The notes: generated from the sequence alone by a model not told the origin. A stretch of 35,941 nucleotides of DNA from Desulfobacteraceae bacterium (GCA_003597945.1 QZJS01000080.1:1-35941), one strand, 5' to 3'. Positions 8,039 through 16,723 are shown, counted from the first letter of the stretch. Program-made: numbers and translations.

Positions 8039-8113
8039 TCGAGTATTTCGAAGATTTGAAACAAAAAGCCAACAAAGATATTGGGCCGAAAGACCATTTT
8101 GTGATGCTTTCTA
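8039..8113. repeat. Post-stop repeat, copy 2
   Basis: The second copy of the element at 7092-7172. On the minus strand it begins directly after the TAA stop of the START-domain gene (8114-8116), again with TAGAAA followed by CATCACAAAATGG. Differences from copy 1 are scattered substitutions. Read as protein on the plus strand, most of them change the amino acid, which argues against a coding role. Confidence 0.75.
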
Positions 8114-8779
8114 TTATGGCTCCATGACAGTATCTAAGCGTGCATCGCGATATTTGGGTTCCCGGATCATCCGGTGAAGCCCCCGCAGGGTATGGAGCGG
8201 CGTGTCCACGATGTAGGCGTTGGCAATCCGTGTGGGAATGTACCCGCCTGGGTCGGGATGGAGTTCATAGATCACTGCCACCTGATTGCCCCCTTTCGGC
8301 GTCAACTGCCATTTACCGGTCATGCGCGTCACCCGGACGTGTCCGTCCTGCTCCGGATAAGCGCCCGGGACGGCTTTCATGGTGATGACGATCTGCTTGG
8401 AATCCGGATCCTGGTGCAGCTTGGCATAGACAACCATATCACGATCGGTTACGGGCCAGGGAAAACGCTGTGCGATATAAATTATGTTTTCCAGGCGACT
8501 GACCTGTTCCAGCAGCATTGAGCGCTTAATGTTGTACATCCACTCGGAATATGAGTCGGCATCCGAGACAAGGGAAACAATCGCCCCGAGCGCAGCCTCC
8601 ACCGTGGTCACGCCCCGGCTCGCCTTGAACGGTGAACCTTCCACGCTCCGGGTATATACAACGATCTGCCTGTCCGCATCCTCAGCCGCCTTTTCCCAGC
8701 CTTGCTCCGCGAGCAGCGGCGGCGACCAGAAGACCAGCATGCCGGCAAGAACCCATCGAAAAACGGCAGATCCATGCAT
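8114..8779 (-). CDS. Secreted START-domain lipid-binding-like protein
   Basis: Predicted 221-residue exported protein. The first ~26 residues are a signal peptide (MHGSAVFRWVLAGMLVFW, then SPPLLAEQ with an Ala-x-Ala-like end). The rest matches the START / SRPBCC fold: a hydrophobic cavity protein with SYSEWMYNIKRS near the start helix, FPWPVTDRDMVVYA strands, and a final amphipathic helix starting at TPLHTLRGLHRMI. The start is placed at 8779 because a GGGGGAAG ribosome site precedes it and the longer frame (to 8905) runs into tRNA-Leu and would bury the signal peptide. Bacterial START proteins are mostly uncharacterised; binding of a hydrophobic ligand in the periplasm is inferred. Confidence 0.88.
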   Translation of the reverse strand: MHGSAVFRWVLAGMLVFWSPPLLAEQGWEKAAEDADRQIVVYTRSVEGSPFKASRGVTTVEAALGAIVSLVSDADSYSEWMYNIKRSMLLEQVSRLENIIYIAQRFPWPVTDRDMVVYAKLHQDPDSKQIVITMKAVPGAYPEQDGHVRVTRMTGKWQLTPKGGNQVAVIYELHPDPGGYIPTRIANAYIVDTPLHTLRGLHRMIREPKYRDARLDTVMEP

Positions 8780-8869
8780 AAAAACTTCCCCCTCAACCCG
8801 ATATTCGCTGTTGTTGTTATTCGTCCCGGCCCGCAAGGAAGGAAAATCGGCTTTAATATTTATTTTTTT

Positions 8870-8957
8870 TGGTGCCTGGGGCCGGAGTCGAACCGGCACA
8901 GCCATAAAGACCGAGGGATTTTAAGTCCCTTGCGTCTACCCATTCCGCCACCCAGGC
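8870..8957 (-). tRNA. tRNA-Leu (anticodon TAA)
   Basis: Cloverleaf with a GCCTGGG/CCCAGGC acceptor stem, discriminator A and genomically encoded CCA. The anticodon arm AGGGA-CTTAAAA-TCCCT gives anticodon TAA. A long class II variable arm follows, as in leucine tRNAs, then T-arm GCCGG-TTCGACT-CCGGC. Total 88 nt. Confidence 0.95.
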
Positions 8958-9207
8958 AAATGCGTGATATACCATTGCGCAATAAAGAAAAAGGATCGAT
9001 AACATCGGGAAAGACAAGCCTGGAACAAGCGCCTGAATCGTCATGGGTCATACCTGAATCCCGGACATATTACAAGGACAAAATCACCCTGTTTTCGGGC
9101 GCGCTTCAGGGAACGCGCATATCATTGCGGCACCCTGCGCAACGGGTAAGGCGGTCGAGTTTTCAAGATGGTTGTCTTGGCTGGATTTATCTGGTAATTG
9201 AAGCGAC

Positions 9208-9870
9208 ATGGATCATGAACACAACCGACATGGCGGCATTATTCTGGCATCGGCATCGCCCCGGCGCCGGGACCTTCTGGAAGCGGCCGGGCTGCGGTTT
9301 GATATCATCCCGAGCCGGATCGATGAAGAAACCTTTGCCGCGGATCGCTCCGATCCCGGAACATATGCCCGGATACTTGCCGAGGCCAAGGCCGATGACG
9401 TGGCGACATCACATCCCGACGCATGGGTCATCGGCGCGGATTCCATTGTGGTGATCGGGGACCGGATTCTTGAAAAACCCGTTTCCGAAGATAACGCCCG
9501 GTGCATGCTGAATCTGTTAAGCGGCAATCGCCACCGGGTGTTCACCGGATATGCGGTGTGCCGCCGAATAACCGGGTTCCATCATTCGGACGCGGCGGTC
9601 ACGGAAGTGGTTTTCAAGACGCTGACGCCGGCGGAAATCGAGTGGTATATTCATACGCCCGAACCTTATGACAAGGCCGGGGCATACGCCATCCAGGGAC
9701 TGGGTTCCTTTATGGTGCGCTCCATCAACGGCTCATACGCCAACGTGGTGGGCCTGCCGGTATGCGAGGTCATGGACTGTCTCACCCGGCAGGGCGCCCT
9801 GATCCGGCGGGCGGGCATGGCGCCGGTTTTAAAAGCATTGGAAGACAATGATGATTTCAGAACGAATTGA
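9208..9870 (+). CDS. maf: Maf family nucleotide pyrophosphatase
   Basis: Cytoplasmic house-cleaning hydrolase that splits non-canonical or pyrimidine nucleoside triphosphates to the monophosphate and pyrophosphate. The N-terminal substrate loop IILASASPRRRDLLEAAG, the catalytic region VIGADSIVV (Asp general base), KPVSEDNARCML, and the closing DKAGAYAIQGLG with FMVRSINGSYANVVGLP are all present in family order. At 220 residues it is slightly longer than usual owing to a C-terminal tail. Whether it prefers dTTP/UTP (YhdE type) or modified bases (YceF type) is not decided here. It is the first gene of a plus-strand cluster and overlaps yggS by 23 bp, so translation is probably coupled. Confidence 0.94.
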   Translation: MDHEHNRHGGIILASASPRRRDLLEAAGLRFDIIPSRIDEETFAADRSDPGTYARILAEAKADDVATSHPDAWVIGADSIVVIGDRILEKPVSEDNARCMLNLLSGNRHRVFTGYAVCRRITGFHHSDAAVTEVVFKTLTPAEIEWYIHTPEPYDKAGAYAIQGLGSFMVRSINGSYANVVGLPVCEVMDCLTRQGALIRRAGMAPVLKALEDNDDFRTN

Positions 9871-10540
9871 TCGGATCCGGTCCCGCATGGACGCGGCGGC
9901 CCGGTCATGCGGACGGGACCCGGCATCGGTTAAGCTGGTGGCCGTTACCAAGACCGTGTCCGTTGACGCCATCTGCGAGGCCATGGCCGCGGGCGTGGCG
10001 CTCCTTGGGGAAAGCTACATGCAGGAAGCGATCCCGAAACTCGCGGTCCTTGCCGGACAGCCGGTGCAATGGCATTTCATCGGCCACCTCCAGTCTAAAA
10101 AGGCTAAAGACGCCGTAAAGTATTTTGATCTAATCCACTCCGTGGACAGCGTGAAACTGGCCGCCGCGCTGGATCAGGCCGCCGCGAAAATCAAAAAGAT
10201 CCAGGAGATTTTAATCCAGGTCAACGCGGCCGGCGAAACCACCAAATCCGGGCTTGACCCGGACACGGCCGTGGGCGTAATCGAAGAAATCAGCCGGCTT
10301 TCCAACATCCGGATTAAGGGCCTGATGACCCTGCCCCCGTTTTTCGATGAAGCGCCCGAGCGGGTCCGGCCGTATTTTGCGGCTCTGGCCGCTCTCAGGG
10401 ACAGTATTGAAGCAAAAAAAATCCCGGGGGTTGTGATGGAAGAACTTTCCATGGGCATGACCGGCGATTTTGAGACCGCCATCAAGGAAGGGGCCACCCT
10501 GGTGCGGATTGGAACCGCGATTTTCGGAGAGCGCGCATGA
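9848..10540 (+). CDS. YggS/PROSC-type pyridoxal-phosphate homeostasis protein
   Basis: A PLP-binding TIM-barrel protein of 230 residues that buffers pyridoxal phosphate in the cytoplasm; no robust catalytic activity is known for the family. The PLP lysine is Lys35 in VKLVAVTKTVSV. Family blocks that follow are ESYMQEAIPK, WHFIGHLQSKKAKD, ILIQVNAAGE(T)TKSG, GLMTLPP and the phosphate-binding end LSMGMTGDFETAIKEGATLVRIGTAIFG. The start overlaps the end of maf by 23 bp, and its stop overlaps the ATG of queH (ATGA), indicating a tightly coupled operon. Confidence 0.94.
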   Translation: MMISERIDRIRSRMDAAARSCGRDPASVKLVAVTKTVSVDAICEAMAAGVALLGESYMQEAIPKLAVLAGQPVQWHFIGHLQSKKAKDAVKYFDLIHSVDSVKLAAALDQAAAKIKKIQEILIQVNAAGETTKSGLDPDTAVGVIEEISRLSNIRIKGLMTLPPFFDEAPERVRPYFAALAALRDSIEAKKIPGVVMEELSMGMTGDFETAIKEGATLVRIGTAIFGERA

Positions 10541-11073
10541 AAATCCTGCTCCATGCCTGCTGCGGCCCGTGCGCCATTTACCCGGTGCGGATCATGCGGG
10601 AAGAGCGGATGGACGTGACCGGTTTTTTCTATGGCCACAACATTCATCCCTATACCGAATGCCTCAAACGCAAACAGGCACTGGAAGACTATGCCCAACA
10701 AATCGAACTGCGCCTGATCTGCCCGCCGGAATACGATCTGGAAGGTTTTTTGCAGAAAATCATTTTCCGGGAATCCAACCGGTGCATGATCTGCTATCGG
10801 GAACGGCTGACGGCCGCGGCCCACGTGGCCCGGCACGGCCGCTTTGACGCCTTTACCACCACCCTGCTCTACAGCAAGTTTCAGAAGCATGACATGATCC
10901 ACGACATGGGGGAAGCCGTGGGAGCGGCCGTGGGGGTTCCCTTTTATTACCGGGACTTCAGGGAAGGCTGGAAAGAGGGAATCGAGGAATCCAAACGCCT
11001 CGGACTTTACCGCCAGTCCTACTGCGGCTGCATTTACAGTGAAAAGGAACGGTTTTTCCGGCCGGCAAAATAA
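10537..11073 (+). CDS. queH: Epoxyqueuosine reductase QueH
   Basis: Last enzyme of queuosine tRNA-modification synthesis, reducing epoxyqueuosine to queuosine; the non-cobalamin alternative to QueG (former DUF208). The 178-residue protein carries the expected cysteines: CCGPCAIYP at 8-16, RCMICYRERL around 82-91, and QSYCGCIYSEKER near the C-terminus, the ligands for a [4Fe-4S] cluster and an extra iron. TTLLYSKFQKHD is also typical. No queA/tgt/queF genes are in the window. It overlaps yggS by four bases and is followed ten bases later by the M48 peptidase gene. Confidence 0.94.
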   Translation: MKILLHACCGPCAIYPVRIMREERMDVTGFFYGHNIHPYTECLKRKQALEDYAQQIELRLICPPEYDLEGFLQKIIFRESNRCMICYRERLTAAAHVARHGRFDAFTTTLLYSKFQKHDMIHDMGEAVGAAVGVPFYYRDFREGWKEGIEESKRLGLYRQSYCGCIYSEKERFFRPAK

Positions 11074-11083
11074 AAGATAAGAA

Positions 11084-12910
11084 ATGTTCGGATATTTCAT
11101 CTATTACATCATCGCCCTGCTGATTTACGCGACCTATCAGCCCGTGGACGCGCCGGTCATGGCGCCGTTTACGGTGTTTCTGCTCTTTATCTCCCTTACG
11201 GCGACCTTTGTCCTGCTGACCCGGGTGGTGTTTTCCCGGATTGAATCCCAAATCGGCCGGGCATCGGTGCAAGCACTGGATAACCGGTTCCAGGGCGTCC
11301 TGACCCAGCAGTCCATCCTGGCGGTGGGGGTTTACGCCATCAATATCTATGAACTCAATCTCGGGTATTTCCTGCGGGATTTTTCCCTGCTCAGGGCCAT
11401 CCCCACCCTCGAAGCCCTGGTTTTTCTTCTCCTGTTTATCGCCTATATGACCATCATCTGGACCCTGGCCCATGGCGCGCATCACAAGATTTACCGCACC
11501 GGGCTTTCCCTGCTGCAATACGTGTTTTCAAACATCAGTTTTTCCATCCCCATTCTTCTGCCGTGGCTGGTGATCTCCATCAGCGCCGATTTTATCCGCA
11601 TTCTGCCGTTTGAAGAGCCCAGGGCTTTTCTGGATTCCACGGGCGGCCAGATCAGCTATTTTTTCTTCTTTCTGGTGGTCATTGCCGTCATGGGTCCAGC
11701 CCTGATCCAGAAATTCTGGGGATGCACGCCCCTGCAGGCCGGCCCGGCCCGGGCCCGCATCGCGGCGTTATGCGACATGGCCGGAATGAAATACAAAGAT
11801 ATCATGCTCTGGCCCCTGTTCGGCGGGAACATGATCACCGCCGGCGTCATGGGGCTGATCCGCCGGTTCCGCTATATTCTGGTCACTCCCGCGCTGCTCC
11901 GGCACCTCCATCCCGTTGAGCTGGACGCGGTTATTGCCCATGAAATCGGACATATCAAAAAAACACACCTGCTCTTTTACCTGTTTTTCTTTGCGGCATA
12001 TCTGATCCTGACGTTTTCCGTGCTGGATCTCATGCTTTACGGACTGATCTATCTTGAGGCGTCCTACGGCCTTCTGCCGGAAAACGGCAGCAGCGGCGCG
12101 ACGCTGATTTCCTTTTCCGCCGGCCTGCTCATGATCGTCACGTTTCTGATCTATTTTCGTTTTATCTTCGGCTGGTTCATGCGCAATTTCGAGCGCCAGG
12201 CCGATGCCTACGCCTTGCAGTTCATGGGATTTGCCCGGCCCCTGATATCGACCTTTGAAAAAATCGCCGAAACCAGCGGACAGGCCCCGGATCGTCCCAA
12301 CTGGCATCATTACAGCATTCAACAACGCATCGACTTTCTTAAAACAGCCGAAGCCGACCCGTCGGCCATTATTTCCCACGACCGCAGGATAAAAAAGGGC
12401 ATCCTGATTTTTCTGGCAGGGGTCATAGTGTCCGGGTGGCTGGGGTACAGCCTGCATTTCGGCAAAACCGGCGATACCATCAACGCATCATTTGCCGGAG
12501 CTATCATCGAGCATCGCCTGGAATCCGAACCCGACAACCCCGACCTGCTGCAGTTTCTCGGGGATATCCATTATCAGGCAAAACACTATAAAAAAGCGGA
12601 AACCGCCTACCGCCGGGCGTTAAACCTCGATCCGGATCATCTCCGGGCGTTAAACAACCTGGCCTGGCTTTATGTCACATGCCCGGATGTCCGCATGCGC
12701 CAACCGGAACAGGCCCTGGACCTGGCGTTGCGGGCCGCAGCCCTGTCGTCCGAATCCCATGTGCTCGATACCCTGGCCGAAGCCTATTATGCCAACGCAG
12801 ATTTTAAAAATGCCGTGATCGCCGGGGAAAAGGCCCTTGACGCTGCAGGTGAAAATTACGCCTATTACCGGGAACAACTGGAAAAATTTCAAACCGCTGC
12901 ACGGAAATAA
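11084..12910 (+). CDS. Membrane M48-family zinc metalloprotease with C-terminal TPR repeats
   Basis: A 608-residue inner-membrane protein. The N-terminal ~215 residues have about six hydrophobic segments. An M48 peptidase domain follows, with the zinc motif HEIGHIKKTH at 286-295 (two His ligands and the catalytic Glu) and a probable third ligand Glu in FERQADAYALQF near 368. Two more membrane helices flank the site and one more lies near 440. The last ~130 residues form TPR-like helices (LLQFLGDIHYQAKHYKKAE, YRRALNLDPDHLRALNNLAWLY). This suggests a membrane quality-control protease related to HtpX/Ste24 with a protein-interaction arm. Substrates are unknown. It is probably the last gene of the maf-yggS-queH cluster. 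Confidence 0.88.
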   Translation: MFGYFIYYIIALLIYATYQPVDAPVMAPFTVFLLFISLTATFVLLTRVVFSRIESQIGRASVQALDNRFQGVLTQQSILAVGVYAINIYELNLGYFLRDFSLLRAIPTLEALVFLLLFIAYMTIIWTLAHGAHHKIYRTGLSLLQYVFSNISFSIPILLPWLVISISADFIRILPFEEPRAFLDSTGGQISYFFFFLVVIAVMGPALIQKFWGCTPLQAGPARARIAALCDMAGMKYKDIMLWPLFGGNMITAGVMGLIRRFRYILVTPALLRHLHPVELDAVIAHEIGHIKKTHLLFYLFFFAAYLILTFSVLDLMLYGLIYLEASYGLLPENGSSGATLISFSAGLLMIVTFLIYFRFIFGWFMRNFERQADAYALQFMGFARPLISTFEKIAETSGQAPDRPNWHHYSIQQRIDFLKTAEADPSAIISHDRRIKKGILIFLAGVIVSGWLGYSLHFGKTGDTINASFAGAIIEHRLESEPDNPDLLQFLGDIHYQAKHYKKAETAYRRALNLDPDHLRALNNLAWLYVTCPDVRMRQPEQALDLALRAAALSSESHVLDTLAEAYYANADFKNAVIAGEKALDAAGENYAYYREQLEKFQTAARK

Positions 12911-13069
12911 CGCATGATGACATCATTTGATTCGGTCTGCTGAATATGGTAAGGAATCCATATGTTCCTCAACCGCTGCCGTCATGGATCTTTCCGGCCC
13001 GGTTTGTTTATATTGGTTATTGCTTATAGCTGACGAATTCAAAAATTTTTAACGTTTTCGGATCAAAAG

Positions 13070-14209
13070 ATGCGAAGAAAAGATTCGTCACCATGCACAT
13101 ATCAGCTGTATCCGGGAATGGACGGCCGATGGACCCTGCGCCTTTTCGGCAGACTCGATATCGACACCACCCCTGAAACCCTGCATTCCGTCACTGCGGA
13201 CATCTTAAAATCAAAACCGGTCTCTTTGCAGGTCGATCTTTCAGGTGTGACGTATATGGATGACTACGGCACCCTGCTGATTAACGAACTCCGGCATTCG
13301 CCGGCCCTGCGCGATGCCCGATTTGAAATCGAAAACGCTTCGGCCGACGCCGCCGAAACCCTGAAAAGGCTTGGACCGGAACATGCTACCCGCCCCCTTC
13401 CGGCTCCGGGCCGTAAAAGCATGAATATCGTCGCCGAACTCGGAGATGCCACCATCGGGGCAATGATCGGGCTTAAATTTTTCGTTGCTTTTATCGGATC
13501 TGTTTTTCTTTCCACGCTAAGTGTCATCAAAAAGCCCAATACACTGCGTTTCGATGATACCATTGGCCACATGAAAACCACGGGTGTTGACGCCGTGCCG
13601 GTTGTCGCCCTGATCAGCTTTCTTCTGGGGATGATCATGGCCTTCATGTCGTCACTCCAGTTGACCCAGTTCGGCGCCAATATTTACGTTGCATCCCTGG
13701 TAGCAGTGGCCATGGTGTCGGAACTCGGCCCCATCATGACCGCCATTGTGGTGGCAGGCCGGTCCGGGTCCGCCTATGCCGCGGAAATCAGCACCATGAA
13801 AATTTCCGAAGAGATCGACGCGCTGTCCGTTATGAGGTTTGATCCGGTTTTGTTTCTGGTCATCCCCCGGATAATCGCCGCGATGGTGGTGATCCCGCTG
13901 CTGACCATCTTTTCGAGTTTCTTCGCCATTGCGGGCGGTATGTTTATCGGCGTGACCATGCTGGATCTGACCACCTCCTCCTATTTTCAGCAGACCATCA
14001 ATACGCTCAAACTTTTCGAAGTGTTCTGGGGCCTTTCCAAATCACTCGTGTTTGCAGTGATCATTGCGAGTGTGGGCTGCCTGCGGGGTGTTCAGGCCAA
14101 AGGCGGGCCCGCGGCCGTTGGGAACGCCGCCACATCAGCGGTGGTGACCTGCATATTTCTGATTATTCTGTTTGACTCGCTGTTTGCCGTAATGCGCAGT
14201 TACTGGTGA
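13070..14209 (+). CDS. mlaE: Mla-type ABC transporter permease with N-terminal STAS domain (MlaB-MlaE fusion)
   Basis: Inner-membrane permease of a phospholipid transport system, 379 residues. Residues ~8-105 form a STAS-like domain (VDLSGVTYMDDYGTLLINEL matches the phosphorylatable-loop region of anti-sigma antagonists and MlaB). A hydrophobic MlaE/Ttg2B domain follows, with AVPVVALISFLLGMIMAF, then VSELGPIMTAIVVAGRSGSAYAAEI, the coupling region of the family, then MRFDPVLFLVIPRIIA. In E. coli MlaB is a separate protein that binds the ATPase; here it is fused, as in several other phyla. It begins a four-gene operon with 13 bp to the ATPase gene. The start codon has no strong ribosome site. 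Confidence 0.92.
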   Translation: MRRKDSSPCTYQLYPGMDGRWTLRLFGRLDIDTTPETLHSVTADILKSKPVSLQVDLSGVTYMDDYGTLLINELRHSPALRDARFEIENASADAAETLKRLGPEHATRPLPAPGRKSMNIVAELGDATIGAMIGLKFFVAFIGSVFLSTLSVIKKPNTLRFDDTIGHMKTTGVDAVPVVALISFLLGMIMAFMSSLQLTQFGANIYVASLVAVAMVSELGPIMTAIVVAGRSGSAYAAEISTMKISEEIDALSVMRFDPVLFLVIPRIIAAMVVIPLLTIFSSFFAIAGGMFIGVTMLDLTTSSYFQQTINTLKLFEVFWGLSKSLVFAVIIASVGCLRGVQAKGGPAAVGNAATSAVVTCIFLIILFDSLFAVMRSYW

Positions 14210-14222
14210 CGGGATATGCGTT

Positions 14223-15005
14223 ATGATTGAAAACACGCCGGTGGACGTCGGCCATCTGACGGTAAGATACGGGGACGAGCTGATCCTTGATGATCTTTCG
14301 TTTTCCGTTAAAAAAGGTGAAATATTTGTAATCCTGGGCGGCAGCGGCAGCGGAAAAAGCACCCTGCTGAGACACATGCTGGGACTTGAACGGCCGGAAT
14401 CCGGCCGGATCATCATCGGCGACACCGATATCGCGGAATGCTCGGAAAAGGAATATGCCGCGGCATTAAAAAAAATCGGCGTTCTTTTTCAAAGCAGCGC
14501 CCTTCTCGGCTCCATGACCATCGCTGAAAACGTCGCCCTGCCAATTATCGAACACACGGCGCTGCCCGCCCGGGCCGTGGCTGAAATGGTAAGAATGAAA
14601 CTGGCCCTGGTGGGGCTGGGGGACTATGAACATTATCTTCCATCGGAGATTTCCGGAGGCATGAAAAAAAGAGCCGGACTGGCAAGAGCTTTGGCCTTGA
14701 ACCCGGAAATTCTTTTCCTGGACGAGCCATCCGCCGGCCTTGATCCCATCACCGCCGAAGAAATCGATGATCTGATTATAGATATCAACAGGCGCACCGA
14801 CACCACCATGATTATCGTCACCCACGAACTGGCCAGCATATTCGCCGTGGCCCGGCGGGTGATCATGCTCGACAAGACATCCAAAAAAATCATCGCCGAA
14901 GGAACGCCCCGGGACCTGAAAGACAGCAGCCCCAATCCCCTGGTCCGGCGATTTTTCAGGCGATACGACCGGACAGAACAAAAAACCGAGTCAAATACCA
15001 CATAA
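14223..15005 (+). CDS. mlaF: Mla-type ABC transporter ATP-binding protein
   Basis: Cytoplasmic ATPase that powers the lipid transporter together with the upstream permease; 260 residues. Walker A is GGSGSGKST (39-47), the Q-loop VLFQSSALLGSMT, the ABC signature SGGMKKRAGLARAL, Walker B EILFLDEPSAGLDP and the switch His in IIVTHE. The SGGMKKR form of the signature and DEPSAGLDP are typical of the MlaF/Ttg2A group rather than drug exporters. It sits between permease and MCE genes with short gaps, consistent with one transcript. Confidence 0.94.
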   Translation: MIENTPVDVGHLTVRYGDELILDDLSFSVKKGEIFVILGGSGSGKSTLLRHMLGLERPESGRIIIGDTDIAECSEKEYAAALKKIGVLFQSSALLGSMTIAENVALPIIEHTALPARAVAEMVRMKLALVGLGDYEHYLPSEISGGMKKRAGLARALALNPEILFLDEPSAGLDPITAEEIDDLIIDINRRTDTTMIIVTHELASIFAVARRVIMLDKTSKKIIAEGTPRDLKDSSPNPLVRRFFRRYDRTEQKTESNTT

Positions 15006-15034
15006 CATACAGAAATGATGCAAGGGAGCGCCTC

Positions 15035-16048
15035 ATGCCTTCCACACGAACAAAATTTTCAGTGGGTCTCTTTGTCATTATCGGCATGACACTGGTCATC
15101 GCGTCCATGCTCTGGCTGGGCATGTCTCAATATTTTAAGGAAGCGCGCCATTATGTCGTGTTTTTCGATGAATCCGTCCAAGGTCTGAGTAAAGATTCGG
15201 CCGTAAAATACCGGGGCGTTGGCATCGGACGGGTGGAAAATATCAGCGTGGCGCCCGACGGACACCTGATTCAGCTCGTCCTTAACCTGGATGAGCCTCT
15301 CAAGGAACGGGAAAAACTGGTGGCCCAGATTAAAGCCGTGGGTATCACGGGGATCATGTTCGTGGAACTTGAGCAGAAGAAAGAGGGCGAGGTGATCCAG
15401 AGTCCGCACTTGAGTTTTGAGCCCAAACACCCCGTCATTGACACAAAGCCATCTGAAATCAAACAACTTTTGACCGATATCTATGAGATTGTGAACACTC
15501 TCAAACAGATCGAATTTAAAACCATCTCGGATCGGATCATCGAGACCCTTGATGTCGCCCAGCAGACCCTGGCGGATGCAAAAGTCAAACAACTGTCAAC
15601 CGATACCCGGCAGCTGATTGAGGACCTGCGGGGCGCGGTTGATCCGGAAGAGTGGCGGCGATTCCAGACCAATCTCCATGATGCAAGCGTCAGTGCAGGC
15701 CAATTGATGAAAAGCGCCGATCAGACCCTTTCCCGTCTTGACACCGTGGTGGAAAAACAGGATCAACGCCTGACCGATATTATGGTAAGCCTAAAAAATA
15801 CCGTGGATCAGGCCACTTTTATGCTCCAAAACGGCAATCTGCTGGTGGATGAAACCCGGGACCAGGTGTCCGGCATTGAACGGGAACTCCAGCAAACCCT
15901 GCGGCAACTGGAAAACACCAGCAAAAATATCAACCGCCTGATGGAGCGTCTGTCTGATCAGCCGTCTTTGATGATTTTTGGAGAACCGCCCGCGCCGAAA
16001 ATCATTGAACCCATGGACGATGAAAGGAAGAGCGGTAATGAAAAATGA
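15035..16048 (+). CDS. mlaD: MlaD/MCE-family substrate-binding protein
   Basis: Periplasmic protein anchored by one N-terminal helix (about 8-28: VGLFVIIGMTLVIASMLWLG), followed by an MCE domain (about 38-115: VVFFDESVQGLSKDSAVKYRGVGIGRV, then GITGIMFVELE). MCE domains form hexameric rings that carry phospholipid between membranes. The long C-terminal part (about 130-325) is predicted coiled coil with many Leu/Gln/Glu repeats, longer than in E. coli MlaD and more like the needle-type or PqiB-like members. 337 residues. A GGGAG-type ribosome site precedes the ATG. The stop overlaps the start of the lipoprotein gene by 11 bp. Confidence 0.92.
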   Translation: MPSTRTKFSVGLFVIIGMTLVIASMLWLGMSQYFKEARHYVVFFDESVQGLSKDSAVKYRGVGIGRVENISVAPDGHLIQLVLNLDEPLKEREKLVAQIKAVGITGIMFVELEQKKEGEVIQSPHLSFEPKHPVIDTKPSEIKQLLTDIYEIVNTLKQIEFKTISDRIIETLDVAQQTLADAKVKQLSTDTRQLIEDLRGAVDPEEWRRFQTNLHDASVSAGQLMKSADQTLSRLDTVVEKQDQRLTDIMVSLKNTVDQATFMLQNGNLLVDETRDQVSGIERELQQTLRQLENTSKNINRLMERLSDQPSLMIFGEPPAPKIIEPMDDERKSGNEK

Positions 16049-16679
16049 GCAAATAAAAAAATATCTCTGGCTGATCTGCCTGATTGTTATTATCTGCGGA
16101 TGCGCGGGACCCAAAGGAAAACGGCTCGATATGGCGTTTTACCATCTCGACTATGCGCCGCCGATGCGCGTTGCAATGGAACCTGCCTCTGCGACCATCG
16201 CCATTGAACCTTTCAGATCAATGGCGCCTTTTAATACGAACCGGATCATTTACAGCACCAGTCCGGTCACATATGACGCATACGCCTACCATCAATGGTT
16301 CTCCGATCCGGCAGACATGGTTTTTACACTGCTTTTCCGGGACATGCGATCCGCCGGCATCTTCCGGGCCGTCATGCACGCCGATGACCGCCTGGCAGAC
16401 TATCGCGTCACAGGTATCGTAGAATCCTTTCTTGAACAGGATCAGCAAGATCCCTGGCAGGCCGTGCTTTCGATCACCATCACCCTGATCGACAAAACAC
16501 AAATGGATACGTCACGGCAGATTGTCTTCCAGAAAAATTACACGGCGATCCGGCCCTGCCATCGGAAAAACCCACAAGCCCTGGCCGATGCCATGAGCAT
16601 GGCCCTGGCAGAGGTGTCGGCCGGGGTGATCGCCGACATCCATACGGCCCTTTCCCCTTCACCGGCGGCGACTCCATGA
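16038..16679 (+). CDS. ABC-type transport auxiliary lipoprotein (PqiC/Mce-associated type)
   Basis: A 213-residue lipoprotein. The N-terminal hydrophobic helix ends in VIICGCAG, a lipobox-like site with the acylated Cys after Gly, so it is probably anchored to the outer membrane. The body resembles the ABC-type transport auxiliary lipoprotein family: YHLDYAPP near the start, then IAIEPFRSMAPFNTNRIIYS, and WFSDPADMVFTLLFRDM. Proteins of this type couple MCE machines to the outer membrane. The start at 16038 is chosen because GGAAGAG precedes it and it puts the signal peptide at the N-terminus; the frame is open further upstream inside mlaD. Last gene before a hairpin. Confidence 0.85.
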   Translation: MKNEQIKKYLWLICLIVIICGCAGPKGKRLDMAFYHLDYAPPMRVAMEPASATIAIEPFRSMAPFNTNRIIYSTSPVTYDAYAYHQWFSDPADMVFTLLFRDMRSAGIFRAVMHADDRLADYRVTGIVESFLEQDQQDPWQAVLSITITLIDKTQMDTSRQIVFQKNYTAIRPCHRKNPQALADAMSMALAEVSAGVIADIHTALSPSPAATP

Positions 16680-16723
16680 TTTTATAAGTCTACCCTCGGG
16701 GCAAAAAACTCCTGGAAACAACT

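Noticed and set aside
7092..8113. Short peptides encoded by the post-stop repeats
   Set aside because: On both strands the differences between the copies are mainly amino-acid-changing, with no ribosome site on the plus strand; a nucleotide-level element is more likely.
8780..8905. N-terminal extension of the START protein
   Set aside because: The longer frame begins inside tRNA-Leu and would put 42 residues before a clear signal peptide that has its own ribosome site.
10174..11100. A 308-codon minus-strand ORF opposite yggS and queH
   Set aside because: Antisense to two well-recognised overlapping genes; no recognisable domain or ribosome site.
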